Assembly (NCBI GenBank): GCA_002083365.1
Contig: LVWS01000030.1
Location: 1 to 41,527, forward strand
DNA length: 41,527 bases
Direction: 5' to 3'
Origin: Nitrospira sp. SG-bin1
GTDB lineage: Bacteria > Nitrospirota > Nitrospiria > Nitrospirales > Nitrospiraceae
Below the pieces are notes generated by a model. It was given only the letters and a program-made list of their open reading frames with translations. It was not told the origin of the DNA and made no database searches. Positions 14,466-23,284 of this stretch are shown here, piece by piece; position 1 is the stretch's first letter; every line of letters begins with the position of its first letter. A program made the position numbers and the translations under genes.

Positions 14466-14822
14466 ATGAAGAGGATCCTCCGACGCTCGCGATCCGTGTC
14501 GGCTATTGGGTTGGCCGTGCTGTCCGCTTGTGGACAGATCGAAACCGGATATTTTCAAAGTAAAGTGGATCAAGTGACTCAGGATGTAGTGGCGCGCCGG
14601 TACGGCACCCCGCATAGAGTGGACAAGTTGTCCGACGGTCGCTCCGTCTGGACCTACTTTGATCGGGGAAGCGGGACGACCGGATATGGAGGCTATGCTC
14701 CGTCATCTCGCTGCTGGGCCTATGTCTTGACGTTCGATCAAACCGAGGTGTTGCGCGATTGGAGGCAGCAGGACTGTACGGCTTCGTCTGCGACTACCGT
14801 GCCGCCTTCAGATCATAACTGA
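14466..14822 (+). CDS. Small lipoprotein, SmpA/BamE-like
   Basis: 118 residues with lipobox LSAC at about 19-22. The body VTQDVVARRYGTPHRVDKLSDG followed by VWTYFDRGS and CWAYVLTFDQTEVLRDWRQQDC follows the SmpA/OmlA fold pattern (helix, G-x-P turn, three strands), as in BamE and related proteins that assist outer-membrane assembly. Two Cys in the mature part may pair. It follows apbE by 52 bases and ends in a 29-base overlap with the convergent tonB-like gene. Exact role is unknown; such lipoproteins are common in envelopes. Confidence 0.7.
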   Translation: MKRILRRSRSVSAIGLAVLSACGQIETGYFQSKVDQVTQDVVARRYGTPHRVDKLSDGRSVWTYFDRGSGTTGYGGYAPSSRCWAYVLTFDQTEVLRDWRQQDCTASSATTVPPSDHN

Positions 14823-15687
14823 TCGAGAACTTCACCGGCATTTCCGAGCGCCCCAGCGGACGAGAAAACTTGATAGAAGGGCCGTTTCGTACATCTTCCA
14901 AGGCGACCTCGTCGAGCGTTGTATTGCCCGAACTTCCCACGACATGCACATCACTCAGTGATCCGTTCGCGTGGAGCATCGCGGCCAGCGTGACCTTCCC
15001 CTGCACGCCGTCGGTCCGTAACGTGACCGGGTAGCGTTTGTTCAGATCCTCGATCCATTTCGTCATGAGCGCGGTGAGCCAGCCGTAATCGGCTTTGGAC
15101 GACTTGGATTGGTCGGTAGCTCCTGTCGAAGCGTTCGCGGGAGGCGACGAATTGAGCGGGATATCCGTGGCGGCCGGTGATTCAAGTCGATTTATCGAAT
15201 TGTCAGGTGCGGCCGGATCAGTGAATAGGACGGAGTTGAGTTGCGACGAAGTGAGCGGGGCCGAATCAGACGGTACTGAAGAAAGCAAATCCGGGGAATG
15301 AGACTCGGTGAGCGGCTGTACTTGACGATGCTCGGGAGTGAAAGCAGCGATCGGTTCCGGAAGAGATGAAGCGACCTGCGAGGGTATTTTCGGTTGGACC
15401 GACCGAAGTGGGGCAGGAGCAAGAGTTGCCGTTCGTGTGGGGGGGCGAACATTCGGTGTAGGTGGAGCGATTGACGCAGGTGATACGGTGGATGTCGACG
15501 ATGACGAAAGAGGAGCCACCATTGCCACATCCCATTGGAAGGGTTCGCCCTGCGGAGCCAGCTGCATGCGCTGTACGAAAATGACCGCGATAACGGCCAC
15601 TCCTCCGTGCAGAAGACAGGACAGGAGCCAACTCGCCGCCATGGGGCCTGTCCGCTTGTCGGCAAGTGAGGTGAAATCATTCGTCAC
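14794..15687 (-). CDS. tonB: TonB-like energy transducer
   Basis: 297 residues from a GTG that overlaps the exbD stop (GTGA). The N-terminal helix (about 17-38) has the SxxxH motif as Ser23 and His27, which is known to be needed for contact with ExbB/ExbD. A Pro/Ser/Thr-rich linker of about 160 residues spans the periplasm. The C-terminal domain (about 210-297) contains YPVTLRTDGVQGKVTLAAMLHANGSL-type strands with HVVGSSGN and VKFSISY, the TonB fold. It transmits proton-motive force to outer-membrane receptors. No TonB-dependent receptor is in the window, so the partner is elsewhere. Confidence 0.85.
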   Translation of the reverse strand: MTNDFTSLADKRTGPMAASWLLSCLLHGGVAVIAVIFVQRMQLAPQGEPFQWDVAMVAPLSSSSTSTVSPASIAPPTPNVRPPTRTATLAPAPLRSVQPKIPSQVASSLPEPIAAFTPEHRQVQPLTESHSPDLLSSVPSDSAPLTSSQLNSVLFTDPAAPDNSINRLESPAATDIPLNSSPPANASTGATDQSKSSKADYGWLTALMTKWIEDLNKRYPVTLRTDGVQGKVTLAAMLHANGSLSDVHVVGSSGNTTLDEVALEDVRNGPSIKFSRPLGRSEMPVKFSISYDLKAAR

Positions 15688-16058
15688 AGGCGAATGACCT
15701 CCAGGCTGACCTGTTGGAACCCGAGACCCCGGATTTCGTCGACCAACGCCACGAATTTTTCGAGCAAGGTCACTTTGTCGGCTCGTACGACCACGGCCGA
15801 CTCGCGAGGTTGGGAGCTAAGAGCCGAGGGAAGACCTCCATCGTGGACAGGGATATCATTGAGGAAGAGATTCCCATCGGCGGTCAAGGAAATGACGATG
15901 GGGACGTCCTTCCGATCACCCACTTCCTTGGCTTTGGCGAGGTTGACGGGAATTTGCCCGGTACTGATGAAGGTGGCGGTGGTCAAGACAATGACCAACA
16001 AGACCAACATCACATCCACGAGCGGGATCACGTTGATCTGATCAATGTTCCGTTCCAT
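15684..16058 (-). CDS. exbD: ExbD-like biopolymer transport protein
   Basis: 124 residues. One N-terminal helix at about 10-31 with the essential Asp15 (LVDVMLVLLV), then a periplasmic domain with IPVNLAKAKE, VPIVISLTADGNLFLND, AVVVRADKV and a LGFQQVSLEV end, typical of ExbD/TolR. Asp15 is the proton-carrying residue. The start overlaps exbB by 17 bases and the stop overlaps tonB by 4, so the three are a tight unit. ExbD rather than TolR is chosen because of the TonB and ferric-transport neighbours. Confidence 0.92.
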   Translation of the reverse strand: MERNIDQINVIPLVDVMLVLLVIVLTTATFISTGQIPVNLAKAKEVGDRKDVPIVISLTADGNLFLNDIPVHDGGLPSALSSQPRESAVVVRADKVTLLEKFVALVDEIRGLGFQQVSLEVIRL

Positions 16059-16473
16059 GTTGTGCCTTATATTCAGTCAGGATTTCGCTGACCCGACGGC
16101 GCAGGACGTTATTCATCACGACGCAGGGGATCGCGACCAACAAACCGATGGCGGTCGCCTTCAACGCCAGGCTCAAGCCGATCATAATGGTGTTCACGGC
16201 CATCGTTCCCGACGTTCCCATCGTATGGAATGTCAGCATTATACCAAGAACCGTTCCAAGGAGACCGATATAGGGAGCGTTCGCGGCCACCGTGCCGATA
16301 ATCACCAGACGTTTGGTGAGAGTCATTTCAAGCAGTTGTGCGTTGGAAAACTGTGAGAGGTTAACTCGTCGGTAAAAGAGCCAGCGCTCGATGGCGATCG
16401 CCACAGACCACACGCTTAAGACCAGCAACAAGCCGATCACTCCGTAATCAATGGTGTCTTTCAGCGCGTCCAT
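16042..16473 (-). CDS. exbB: ExbB-like proton channel subunit (short form)
   Basis: 143 residues when started at 16473, where AAGGAG lies seven bases upstream; the open frame continues upstream without coding character. Three helices are visible: about 8-28, 60-85 and 103-130, with the conserved GLLGTVLGIMLTF and AL.ATAIGLLVAIPCVVMNN segments of the MotA/TolQ/ExbB family. The length fits the short ExbB type. It lies 90 bases after the fbpC stop on the same strand, and no Fur site is seen between, so it is probably on the same transcript as the ferric ABC genes. Confidence 0.92.
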   Translation of the reverse strand: MDALKDTIDYGVIGLLLVLSVWSVAIAIERWLFYRRVNLSQFSNAQLLEMTLTKRLVIIGTVAANAPYIGLLGTVLGIMLTFHTMGTSGTMAVNTIMIGLSLALKATAIGLLVAIPCVVMNNVLRRRVSEILTEYKAQHGTEH

Positions 16474-16563
16474 CGACACTCCTTCTCTCATCTGGGGAAG
16501 GCTCAAACCGGAAAGGTGGGAGCCGAAGTTCCAGTGCATCCATGCCAGATCCGACCGGAGCTG

Positions 16564-17724
16564 TCAATCCGCGCAAGCATTCGTCTCAGCCGCATCTTCA
16601 GTGGTGGTGGGATGTTCCGGGGCGAAGAGCACCGTGTGCGTGGCGGAGACACGGAGTTCGACGGCGGTCCCTTCTTGGTAGACGCTGGTGGAGCCTTCAC
16701 TGCTGTGCACGATTTGTCCGGAAGGCAGGCGGATCGTGTAGAGATTTTCCGAGCCGCGGAACTGGCGGGCCACGATCCGAGGTCCGGCAGACTTGTTGGG
16801 CAGCAGATGGATGTCGTCGGGACGGATCATCACGACGACCGCGCTTCCCTCGGCACTGTTGAGCGTATCGGGAAACTCGCCTAGTTCGGTATGCACCGTG
16901 CCTTGTCGAATCTGTCCGGTGATAAAGTCGGCTTGCCCCACAAAATCAGCCACGAACCGCGTGGCGGGAACATGATAAATCAGTTCCGGGGTATCCATCT
17001 GCTCGAGCACGCCCTGATTCAAGACGGCGATACGGTCCGCCATCGCGAACGCTTCCTCATGATCATGCGTCACCAATATGGTCGTGGTTTTCATCCGCCG
17101 TAACAGGGCGTGCACTTCCTGCCTCATGCGGCCCGCCATATCGGGGTCCAGGTTGCTGAACGGTTCGTCGAGGAGAAGCAGGACGGGATTCTGCACCAAT
17201 GCCCGTGAAAGCGCCACGCGCTGCTGCTGGCCTCCCGACAATTCATGCGGATAGCGCCGGTCGAAGCCTTCGAGACCGGTCAGTCGCAGCATTTCTTGGA
17301 CCCGACAAGACCGTTCCGCCCGTGACAGGTGGTGGAGCCCGAAGGCGATGTTATCGGCGACGCGCAGGTGCGGGAAAAGGGCGTACTCTTGAAACACCAT
17401 GCCGACGCGGCGTTCCTCCGTCGGGATCGTCTCCGAGGAGGAGGAGACCAACCGACCCGACAGAAATAATTGCCCGGACCGGACCGGTTCAAAGCCGGCG
17501 ATGGCCCGGAGGACGGTCGTCTTGCCGCAGCCCGAGGGGCCGAGCAAGCAGAGGATTTCGCCTTCTCGTGCCGTGAATGAAATATCGCGAATCGCCGGTC
17601 TGCTTGGATCATAGGCACAGGATACGGAACGAAGTTCCAAGATGGAAGATGCCGGTGGAGAGAGGCGGACCCGGTCGCCGAGCCGTTCGGAATACACCGA
17701 CGTGATGCGTGACGGTGCGTTCAT
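16564..17724 (-). CDS. fbpC: Ferric-type ABC importer ATP-binding subunit
   Basis: 386 residues from the ATG at 17724, five bases after the permease stop. ATPase motifs: Walker A GPSGCGKT at 62-69, Q-loop FQEYALF at 111-117, signature LSGGQQQR at 162-169, Walker B LLLLDEP at 182-188, D-loop NLDPD, switch His in THDHEEA. A C-terminal extension of about 120 residues with RPDDIHLLP and LPSGQIVHS has the TOBE-type regulatory layout of the Fbp/Pot group. With the adjoining permease and Tyr-pair binding protein this makes a periplasmic Fe(III) importer. Start by ATG choice; an upstream TTG overlaps the permease. Confidence 0.93.
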   Translation of the reverse strand: MNAPSRITSVYSERLGDRVRLSPPASSILELRSVSCAYDPSRPAIRDISFTAREGEILCLLGPSGCGKTTVLRAIAGFEPVRSGQLFLSGRLVSSSSETIPTEERRVGMVFQEYALFPHLRVADNIAFGLHHLSRAERSCRVQEMLRLTGLEGFDRRYPHELSGGQQQRVALSRALVQNPVLLLLDEPFSNLDPDMAGRMRQEVHALLRRMKTTTILVTHDHEEAFAMADRIAVLNQGVLEQMDTPELIYHVPATRFVADFVGQADFITGQIRQGTVHTELGEFPDTLNSAEGSAVVVMIRPDDIHLLPNKSAGPRIVARQFRGSENLYTIRLPSGQIVHSSEGSTSVYQEGTAVELRVSATHTVLFAPEHPTTTEDAAETNACAD

Positions 17725-17729
17725 GATCT

Positions 17730-19313
17730 TTACGCCGCCCTCCAATCCCGGGACAGCAACAAGACCAGCGCCGGTAAGCCGACGAGCACGATCAATAACG
17801 CGGACGGAGCGGCCAGTCGGTAATACTCTTCGCTCGCTTCCAGCCAGACACGAATCGCCAAGGTGTCAAATCCCACCGGCCGCAACAGCAACGTGGCCGG
17901 AAGCTCTTTCATGGTCTGCAAAAACATCAGCACCCACGCCACGATGACCCCGTTGCGAATGAGCGGCAGCGTCACGCGACGCCAGGTTTCCCGAACGGTG
18001 AGCCCCAGCGTGCGGGCCACCTCTTCGAGATTGGGGGTGATTTGTTGAATCGACGGTTCGAGCGATTGGAGACCGGCGGGAAGAAAATGCAGGACATAGG
18101 CCACGATCAAGACGATCACCGTACCGTACAGGAACGGCAGGGCGTTGAGGAAGAGGACCAAGACCGCGAGCGCTGCGACCGGTCCCGGCAACACATAGCC
18201 TGCATAGGCGGCTTGCAGACAACCGATATTGAGCCAGGTCGGTTTTCGACTGGCGAGGTAGGCGAGGGGCAGTCCGATGAACACGCCGGCCGTGGCGGCC
18301 AGAGTCGACAACAAGACACTGTTCCAAACGAAGCCAAAGAAGCGGGCGTCGAGGATGGCCTGGGCCTCCGCGGACAGGCTCCATGTCATCAACAGATAGG
18401 TTGGGATTCCGAAGGCCAGGCCGACCACGATGGTCAAGCAGATGGTCAGAGCGGAAGTCTGCGCCCAACTGCACTGGATTCGTTGCGGTGCTCGAAAACG
18501 CCCGGTGGTCTGGTAGAACCGGCTTTGTCGACGAAACCATCGTTCGGTCAACAAAAACAGGAGCGCCAGGAGCACCAACAGAATACTCAGGATACTCGCG
18601 GCCTGGTTGTCGGACCGTCCGGTCATTTGCTGAAACACGGCATAGGTCAGCGTTTGGTAGCGCAACAGCGACACGGCTCCGAAATCGGAAACGACGTACA
18701 GAATGACCAGGGCGAGGCCTGCGACGATGGACGGGCGTAGCAACGGAAGGGTGACGAACAACATTCTCCGAAGGGATGACGCCCCGCACGTGCGGGCCAC
18801 TTCCTCGAACGACACGTTGAACGTCAGGAGCGCGCTGCGTGTGAGCAAATAGACGAAGGGGAACGTGTCGAGCGCCATCACCATGGTAACGCCCCAGAAA
18901 CTTTGAGGTGAGAGAATCCTGGCTTGAGGTCCGGCGATCATCTGCCACAGCTGTTCCATCGGGCCGCCGAACCCCAGGAGATAGTTGTAGACATAGGCCA
19001 AGACATACGTCGGCATGGCCAAGGGCAGGACAAGCCCCACTTCCCACAGTCGGCGGCCGGGGAACTCAAACCGTGTGACCATCCAGGCGGTCGTTACACC
19101 GAGCATAAGTGTCAGCAGTGCCACGGCACCGGCCAAGGACACCGTATTCCACAGCAATTCCGGGATTCGAGTGGTCCAGAGACGATGCCACACCGAGAGA
19201 TCCGCCGACAACGCGAGGACGGTGACGTAACCCAGGGGCAGCAGGATCAGCGACGCGCTGGCCAGGGCGGCAAGCTGGAGTGGAGAAACGGTTGGTCGAC
19301 GGACGGCAATCAC
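17730..19313 (-). CDS. fbpB: Ferric-type ABC importer permease, fused double unit
   Basis: 527 residues with about twelve helices, formed of two homologous permease halves, as in FbpB/SfuB. Each half has its ATPase-contact EAA loop: EEVARTCGASSLRRML near 180 and EEVARTLGLTVRETW near 430. The linker between halves is basic (RWFRRQSRFYQTTGRFR). It starts 15 bases after fbpA and ends five before fbpC. Together they transport Fe(III) from the periplasm. Related thiamine or putrescine transporters share the fold, but binding-protein features favour iron. Confidence 0.92.
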   Translation of the reverse strand: MIAVRRPTVSPLQLAALASASLILLPLGYVTVLALSADLSVWHRLWTTRIPELLWNTVSLAGAVALLTLMLGVTTAWMVTRFEFPGRRLWEVGLVLPLAMPTYVLAYVYNYLLGFGGPMEQLWQMIAGPQARILSPQSFWGVTMVMALDTFPFVYLLTRSALLTFNVSFEEVARTCGASSLRRMLFVTLPLLRPSIVAGLALVILYVVSDFGAVSLLRYQTLTYAVFQQMTGRSDNQAASILSILLVLLALLFLLTERWFRRQSRFYQTTGRFRAPQRIQCSWAQTSALTICLTIVVGLAFGIPTYLLMTWSLSAEAQAILDARFFGFVWNSVLLSTLAATAGVFIGLPLAYLASRKPTWLNIGCLQAAYAGYVLPGPVAALAVLVLFLNALPFLYGTVIVLIVAYVLHFLPAGLQSLEPSIQQITPNLEEVARTLGLTVRETWRRVTLPLIRNGVIVAWVLMFLQTMKELPATLLLRPVGFDTLAIRVWLEASEEYYRLAAPSALLIVLVGLPALVLLLSRDWRAA

Positions 19314-19328
19314 AGGGGGCTCACGGCG

Positions 19329-20396
19329 TTACCGCATCCCCACTTGCTCGATGAGCAGCAGTGTGGGTTCTCTGAGCTCGGCGAGCTTGGTCAACGGGAC
19401 TAACGCCGCGCGGAAGCTCTTTCGTTCGACCAGTGCCGGGTCGGCCTTCACTTCGGGGTGGAGCGGGTACTCCTTGTCGAGATCGGCGAACATCTTCTGG
19501 CCGGCCTGCGCCACGAGAAATTCCACGAGTAATTTGGCGTTTTCCACGCGGGGGGTGTGTTTCAGGATGCCGATGCCGGCGACGTTCATGATGGAGCCCA
19601 TGCCTCCTTCCTGTTGATCGGGCATCAACACCGCCAGCGGGGCGGCCGGCTGTGCGGCGAGGTGCCGGTAGACGTAATAGTGATTCACGATCCCCATGGC
19701 GACCTGCCCCTTGGCGACGGCGTCGACGATCTGCGAGCTTTTTTGGTAGACCTGCGTGCCGGCATTGTCTCGAAGGCCCTCCAGGAATTTCTTGGTGTGA
19801 TCGTCGCCGAGGCTCGCCCGGATCACCGAGACGCCTGCCTGCAAATATTCGCTGCCGGCATTGGGAATGGCGATCTTGTCTTTCCACGTCGGATCCGCCA
19901 AGTCCAGCAGCGATTTGACCTGGTCGGGTTTGACCATCGTCGTGTTGTATACGATGACCCAAAACCGTCCGGAAAGACCGATCCAACTGTTGTCCGCGGC
20001 GCGAAATTGGGCGGGAATCGCGCGTTCGACTTCCCGCATGTTCAATGGACGAAAGAGTCCCGCGGCGCGGACCATTTCCAAGCTGCCGGCGTCGTTGGTA
20101 ATGAAAACATCGGCCGGACTGCGGTCTCCTTCGGCTTTTATCCGGTTTACCAATTCTGTGGTGCCGGACGAGAGCAATTCAATTTGAATACCGGTCTTGG
20201 CCGTGAAGGCATCAAGGACCGGCTTGATCAGCCGCTCGGCTCGGCCGGAATAGACGGTCAATTTGTCCGCTGCTGACACGACAGTCGGTAGAGCCAACCA
20301 GCAGAGCATCAGGAGGGACACGACCGAAATACTCAGCGGCGTATGGCGAAAGACCACATTTGTAGCGCGAAAGGAGCCTCGGGAGAACATAGACAT
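19329..20396 (-). CDS. fbpA: Ferric iron-binding periplasmic protein
   Basis: 355 residues with a signal peptide ending VSAA at about 40-43. The mature protein begins DKLTVYSGRAERLIKPVL, the standard opening of the FbpA/FutA iron-binding family. The Tyr pair that ligates Fe(III) is at 240-241 in NHYYVYRH, and Tyr49 is another likely ligand. AGAAGGG lies before the ATG. A Fur-box-like palindrome is located 43 bases upstream. With FbpB and FbpC it makes a three-part importer, followed on the strand by ExbB, ExbD and TonB. Confidence 0.94.
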   Translation of the reverse strand: MSMFSRGSFRATNVVFRHTPLSISVVSLLMLCWLALPTVVSAADKLTVYSGRAERLIKPVLDAFTAKTGIQIELLSSGTTELVNRIKAEGDRSPADVFITNDAGSLEMVRAAGLFRPLNMREVERAIPAQFRAADNSWIGLSGRFWVIVYNTTMVKPDQVKSLLDLADPTWKDKIAIPNAGSEYLQAGVSVIRASLGDDHTKKFLEGLRDNAGTQVYQKSSQIVDAVAKGQVAMGIVNHYYVYRHLAAQPAAPLAVLMPDQQEGGMGSIMNVAGIGILKHTPRVENAKLLVEFLVAQAGQKMFADLDKEYPLHPEVKADPALVERKSFRAALVPLTKLAELREPTLLLIEQVGMR

Positions 20397-20438
20397 AGTT
20401 GCCCTTCTAGTTATGTACCGTGGTGGGAGAGTTGAAAT

Positions 20439-20453
20439 TGATAAACCGTATCA
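20439..20453 (-). promoter_or_regulatory. Fur-box-like palindrome before fbpA
   Basis: On the minus strand TGATACGGTTTATCA, with perfect arms TGATA/TATCA, matches 11 of 15 positions of TGATAATNATTATCA. It lies between the fur stop and the fbpA start, where a Fur dimer could block fbpA expression when iron is plentiful. A partial GATAC repeat lies just beside it at about 20459-20464. Confidence 0.55.
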
Positions 20454-20481
20454 AAAAGGATACCAAAAAACTCGGCAGGGG

Positions 20482-20913
20482 TCAATGACGACAGCGGGAG
20501 CAGAGTCCGTACAGTTCGAGGCGATGGGTTTGGATGATAAAGCCGTTCCGTGAGGCGACCTCCTCTTGGAGTCGCTCGATGTCACAGTTTTCGAACTCCA
20601 CGATCTTTCCGCAGCCGGTGCAGATGAGATGATCGTGATGGCCCTTGTGCGAGACGTTGTCGTACTGGGTTTGCGTGCCGAAGTGTCGGGCCTGCGCGAG
20701 ACCGGCTTCACAAAAAAGATTGAGCGTGCGGTAAATGGTTGCCAACCCCAAGTGCGGATCTTTACGGGCCAACTGGTGGTACATCTCTTCGGCCGTGATG
20801 TGTTCCTGCTTGAGAAATGCGTCGAGGATCAATTCGCGCTGACGTGTAAATTTCAGCTGGTGTTTCCCCAGGTGCTCCTTCAAGAGTCCCATTTCTTTGG
20901 CATGTTTGGACAT
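20482..20913 (-). CDS. fur: Ferric uptake regulator family repressor (Fur)
   Basis: 143 residues from the ATG at 20913; the frame is open further upstream but without family character. Winged-helix part: FTRQRELILDAFLKQEHITAEEMYHQL and LGLATIYRTLNLFCEAGL (recognition helix, about 56-73). Metal and dimer part: HHDHLIC at 92-98, the structural zinc Cys pairs CTGC at 98-101 and CSRC at 138-141. It could be Fur, Zur or PerR; placement directly before the ferric importer and a Fur-type palindrome favour Fur. It probably represses the downstream fbp-exb-ton run and perhaps itself. The ribosome-binding site AGGAAGG is somewhat far, 12 bases. Confidence 0.93.
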   Translation of the reverse strand: MSKHAKEMGLLKEHLGKHQLKFTRQRELILDAFLKQEHITAEEMYHQLARKDPHLGLATIYRTLNLFCEAGLAQARHFGTQTQYDNVSHKGHHDHLICTGCGKIVEFENCDIERLQEEVASRNGFIIQTHRLELYGLCSRCRH

Positions 20914-20978
20914 GGTGGTCGGACAAGCCTTCCTGGCCGGGATTAAAAACGAAATTGAGCGGCTGGTCAAGAGTGTCG

Positions 20979-21656
20979 ATGCCACTATTTGTCAGGTCGC
21001 CTTTGACGGCTGCTTTCCTGACTCTCTATAGTGGAGGCTTCATTATACATGAGGAGCCATTGAGAACGCCCGGCCAGATTACCATTGATCGTGCTCTGCT
21101 CTTGTATGTGCTGCAGCAAGCTGAACCCCATGGTCCGTTGAGCGACGTCAAGCTGCAGCAACTCTGTTTCCTCTGCGAACTCCAAGTCTTTGCCAAGGGT
21201 CTGAAGGCGTTTCATTTCGAATTCTTTCGATTCGCGTATGGAGCCTTCAGCAAGGATTTGGACAACGATTTGACCTCTCTCCGTCGAAAAGGGCGGGTCG
21301 AAAACTTCGCGGTATCGGATCAGGCAAAGGACGAAGCGATCCCCTTGCTGCTGAACGCGATCGAAGGGGTGGAAGTCAACGAGAGGGTGAAGGACATCCT
21401 AGACGCTGTCCTCTCCGTCTACGGAGCGCAGGACAGCGGTACCATCACGAACTCCGTTGAATCGGTTCGGTTGAGCACGCCGCAAGACCCCGAGCTCAAG
21501 ATCCCCATCCGCGACATTGTGTTCCATACCACGCTGCTCGTGCCGCATCGGATCGAGACACAGGCGGAATTTACGCTGGCTCCGGCCGTCGTGAAACAAC
21601 TCAACAGCGTGATGGGGTATGACAATCGTCCGGTCATCGATGCTCAGAGCTGGTAG
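20979..21656 (+). CDS. SocA/Panacea (DUF4065)-like protein, orphan
   Basis: About 225 residues from an ATG at 20979; the start is uncertain, with a GAGGAG only three bases before an in-frame TTG at 21060 and other candidates. The core, LSDVKLQQLCFLCELQVF, FEFFRFAYGAFSKDL, DLTSLRRKGRVE, follows the pattern of the Panacea/SocA domain (KLQKLLYL, then YGPxS, then L...G). That domain is often the antitoxin half of toxin-antitoxin or proteolysis-adaptor systems. No toxin is next to it: left is fur (divergent), right a convergent carboxypeptidase with a 13-base overlap. Assignment by pattern only. Confidence 0.5.
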   Translation: MPLFVRSPLTAAFLTLYSGGFIIHEEPLRTPGQITIDRALLLYVLQQAEPHGPLSDVKLQQLCFLCELQVFAKGLKAFHFEFFRFAYGAFSKDLDNDLTSLRRKGRVENFAVSDQAKDEAIPLLLNAIEGVEVNERVKDILDAVLSVYGAQDSGTITNSVESVRLSTPQDPELKIPIRDIVFHTTLLVPHRIETQAEFTLAPAVVKQLNSVMGYDNRPVIDAQSW

Positions 21657-23176
21657 AGCTCGCCGTACTTCTTTTCCACGTAGTTGAGAAAGGGCTCGGG
21701 ACTGACGGTCGAGCCCGTCACGCGTTGCGCCAGATGGTCCGGCGTGAACATGCGGCCCCACCGGTGAATTTTCTGCTCCAGCCACCGGCGCAAGGCCATC
21801 AATCGACCGGCTGCAATCTCATCTTCCAACTGCGGAATTTCCAGCTTGGCCTGCTCGAAGAATTGCACGGAGTAGAGGTTGCCCAACGTATAGGTGGGGA
21901 AATAACCGAATGCGCCGAATGACCAGTGGACATCCTGCAGAACTCCTTCCGCATCGGAGGTCGGAACGATTCCCAAGTAGTCCTTCATCTTTTGATTCCA
22001 GATCACCGGCAGATCCTCGGGCTGGATCCTGTTTTCCATGAGCGCTTGCTCGATCTCGAACCGGAGCATGATATGGAGGTTGTAGGTCAGTTCGTCGGCT
22101 TCCACTCGGATCAACGACGGTTTCACGCGGTTGATCGCGGCATAGAATTGATCGACCGTCACGCCGCGCAGCTGGTGGTGAAAGGTCTGTTGTAAGATCG
22201 GGTAGAAAAACCGCCAAAACGATCGCGAGCGGCCGACACAATTTTCCCAGAGCCGTGATTGGCTTTCCTGGATGCCCAACGAGACCGAGTCGCCCAATGG
22301 GGTACCGAAATACCGTTGATCCAACCCCTGGTCATACAGGCCATGCCCGCCTTCGTGAATGCAGCTGAAGAGACAGGATTGTAATTCGTGTTCATGGACG
22401 CGGGTCGTCACACGCACATCGGTCGGGTGAAACGACGTGGTGAAGGGATGGGCTGAGAGATCCAGCCGACCGCGCTCGAAATCATACCCCATTGCGACCA
22501 AGACCATTCGGCCGAACTCGAGTTGCCGAGCCTGCTCGTACGAGTGGTGCAGAATGCCGTCGTCGATTTGAACGCGGCTTTCAGTGATACGTTTCAGCAC
22601 CGGCACGAGACGTGTCTTGAGCGCGGCAAACACCGGTTGAAGATTCGCAATGGTCGAGCCCGGTTCATAGACGTCCAACAGTGCGTTGTACGGCGAATCC
22701 TGATACCCGAGATACTGAGCTTCTTCTCGCTTGAGCTGCAGCACGGTCCGGAGGTTCGGCAGAAACTTCTTGAATGTATCGTGTTCTTTCGCTTCAGCCC
22801 ACACCTGTTGGGCCAGCGAACATTCGCGACTGAGCTTCACGACGAACTCCGAAGGCAGCTTCTTCGCGCGGCTGAAATCCCGCCACACCTCGCGCAACAG
22901 GGAGCGTGACGACTCGTCCCACGTCTCGCCGGGTTGATCGGCCGCCTGGCCGGTCGAGGGATCGACCCATTGAGACAGGAGCGACTGTACTTCCGGTGAA
23001 ACCAGCTTTTGATGGGCGATGCCCTGAAGCACCGCGATTTGTTCCGCCCTCGCTTCTCCTCCTCCGGCCGGCATATAGGTCTCTTGATCCCACGAGAGGA
23101 CTGAGGCGGCGCTATTGATCCGTTGAATTTCCAGCAGTCTGGTCGTGAGAGGTTCCAACGTGGCAAGTGTCTTCAA
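21644..23176 (-). CDS. Metallocarboxypeptidase, M32 (Thermus aquaticus) family
   Basis: 510 residues, the usual M32 length (about 500). The zinc site HEGGH is at 274-278, and the third ligand Glu303 lies in GIQESQSRLWEN, the family's second signature. Also recognised: SWDQETYMP near 28-36, HPFTTSFHPTDVRVTTR at 243-259, and DELTYNLHIMLRFEIE near 361-376. It trims C-terminal residues from peptides in the cytoplasm; no signal peptide. It overlaps the convergent SocA-like gene end by 13 bases. Divergent from the methyltransferase gene. Confidence 0.95.
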   Translation of the reverse strand: MKTLATLEPLTTRLLEIQRINSAASVLSWDQETYMPAGGGEARAEQIAVLQGIAHQKLVSPEVQSLLSQWVDPSTGQAADQPGETWDESSRSLLREVWRDFSRAKKLPSEFVVKLSRECSLAQQVWAEAKEHDTFKKFLPNLRTVLQLKREEAQYLGYQDSPYNALLDVYEPGSTIANLQPVFAALKTRLVPVLKRITESRVQIDDGILHHSYEQARQLEFGRMVLVAMGYDFERGRLDLSAHPFTTSFHPTDVRVTTRVHEHELQSCLFSCIHEGGHGLYDQGLDQRYFGTPLGDSVSLGIQESQSRLWENCVGRSRSFWRFFYPILQQTFHHQLRGVTVDQFYAAINRVKPSLIRVEADELTYNLHIMLRFEIEQALMENRIQPEDLPVIWNQKMKDYLGIVPTSDAEGVLQDVHWSFGAFGYFPTYTLGNLYSVQFFEQAKLEIPQLEDEIAAGRLMALRRWLEQKIHRWGRMFTPDHLAQRVTGSTVSPEPFLNYVEKKYGELYQL

Positions 23177-23284
23177 GCAGGCCTCCTTGTCATTCGCATT
23201 GTGCTAAGATCGGCCGTGGCGAAAGTCGCATGCCTGCAGTGTACGCAGAGGCGGAGGTTTTTTCAAACCACCGAAAGCGGTCCG

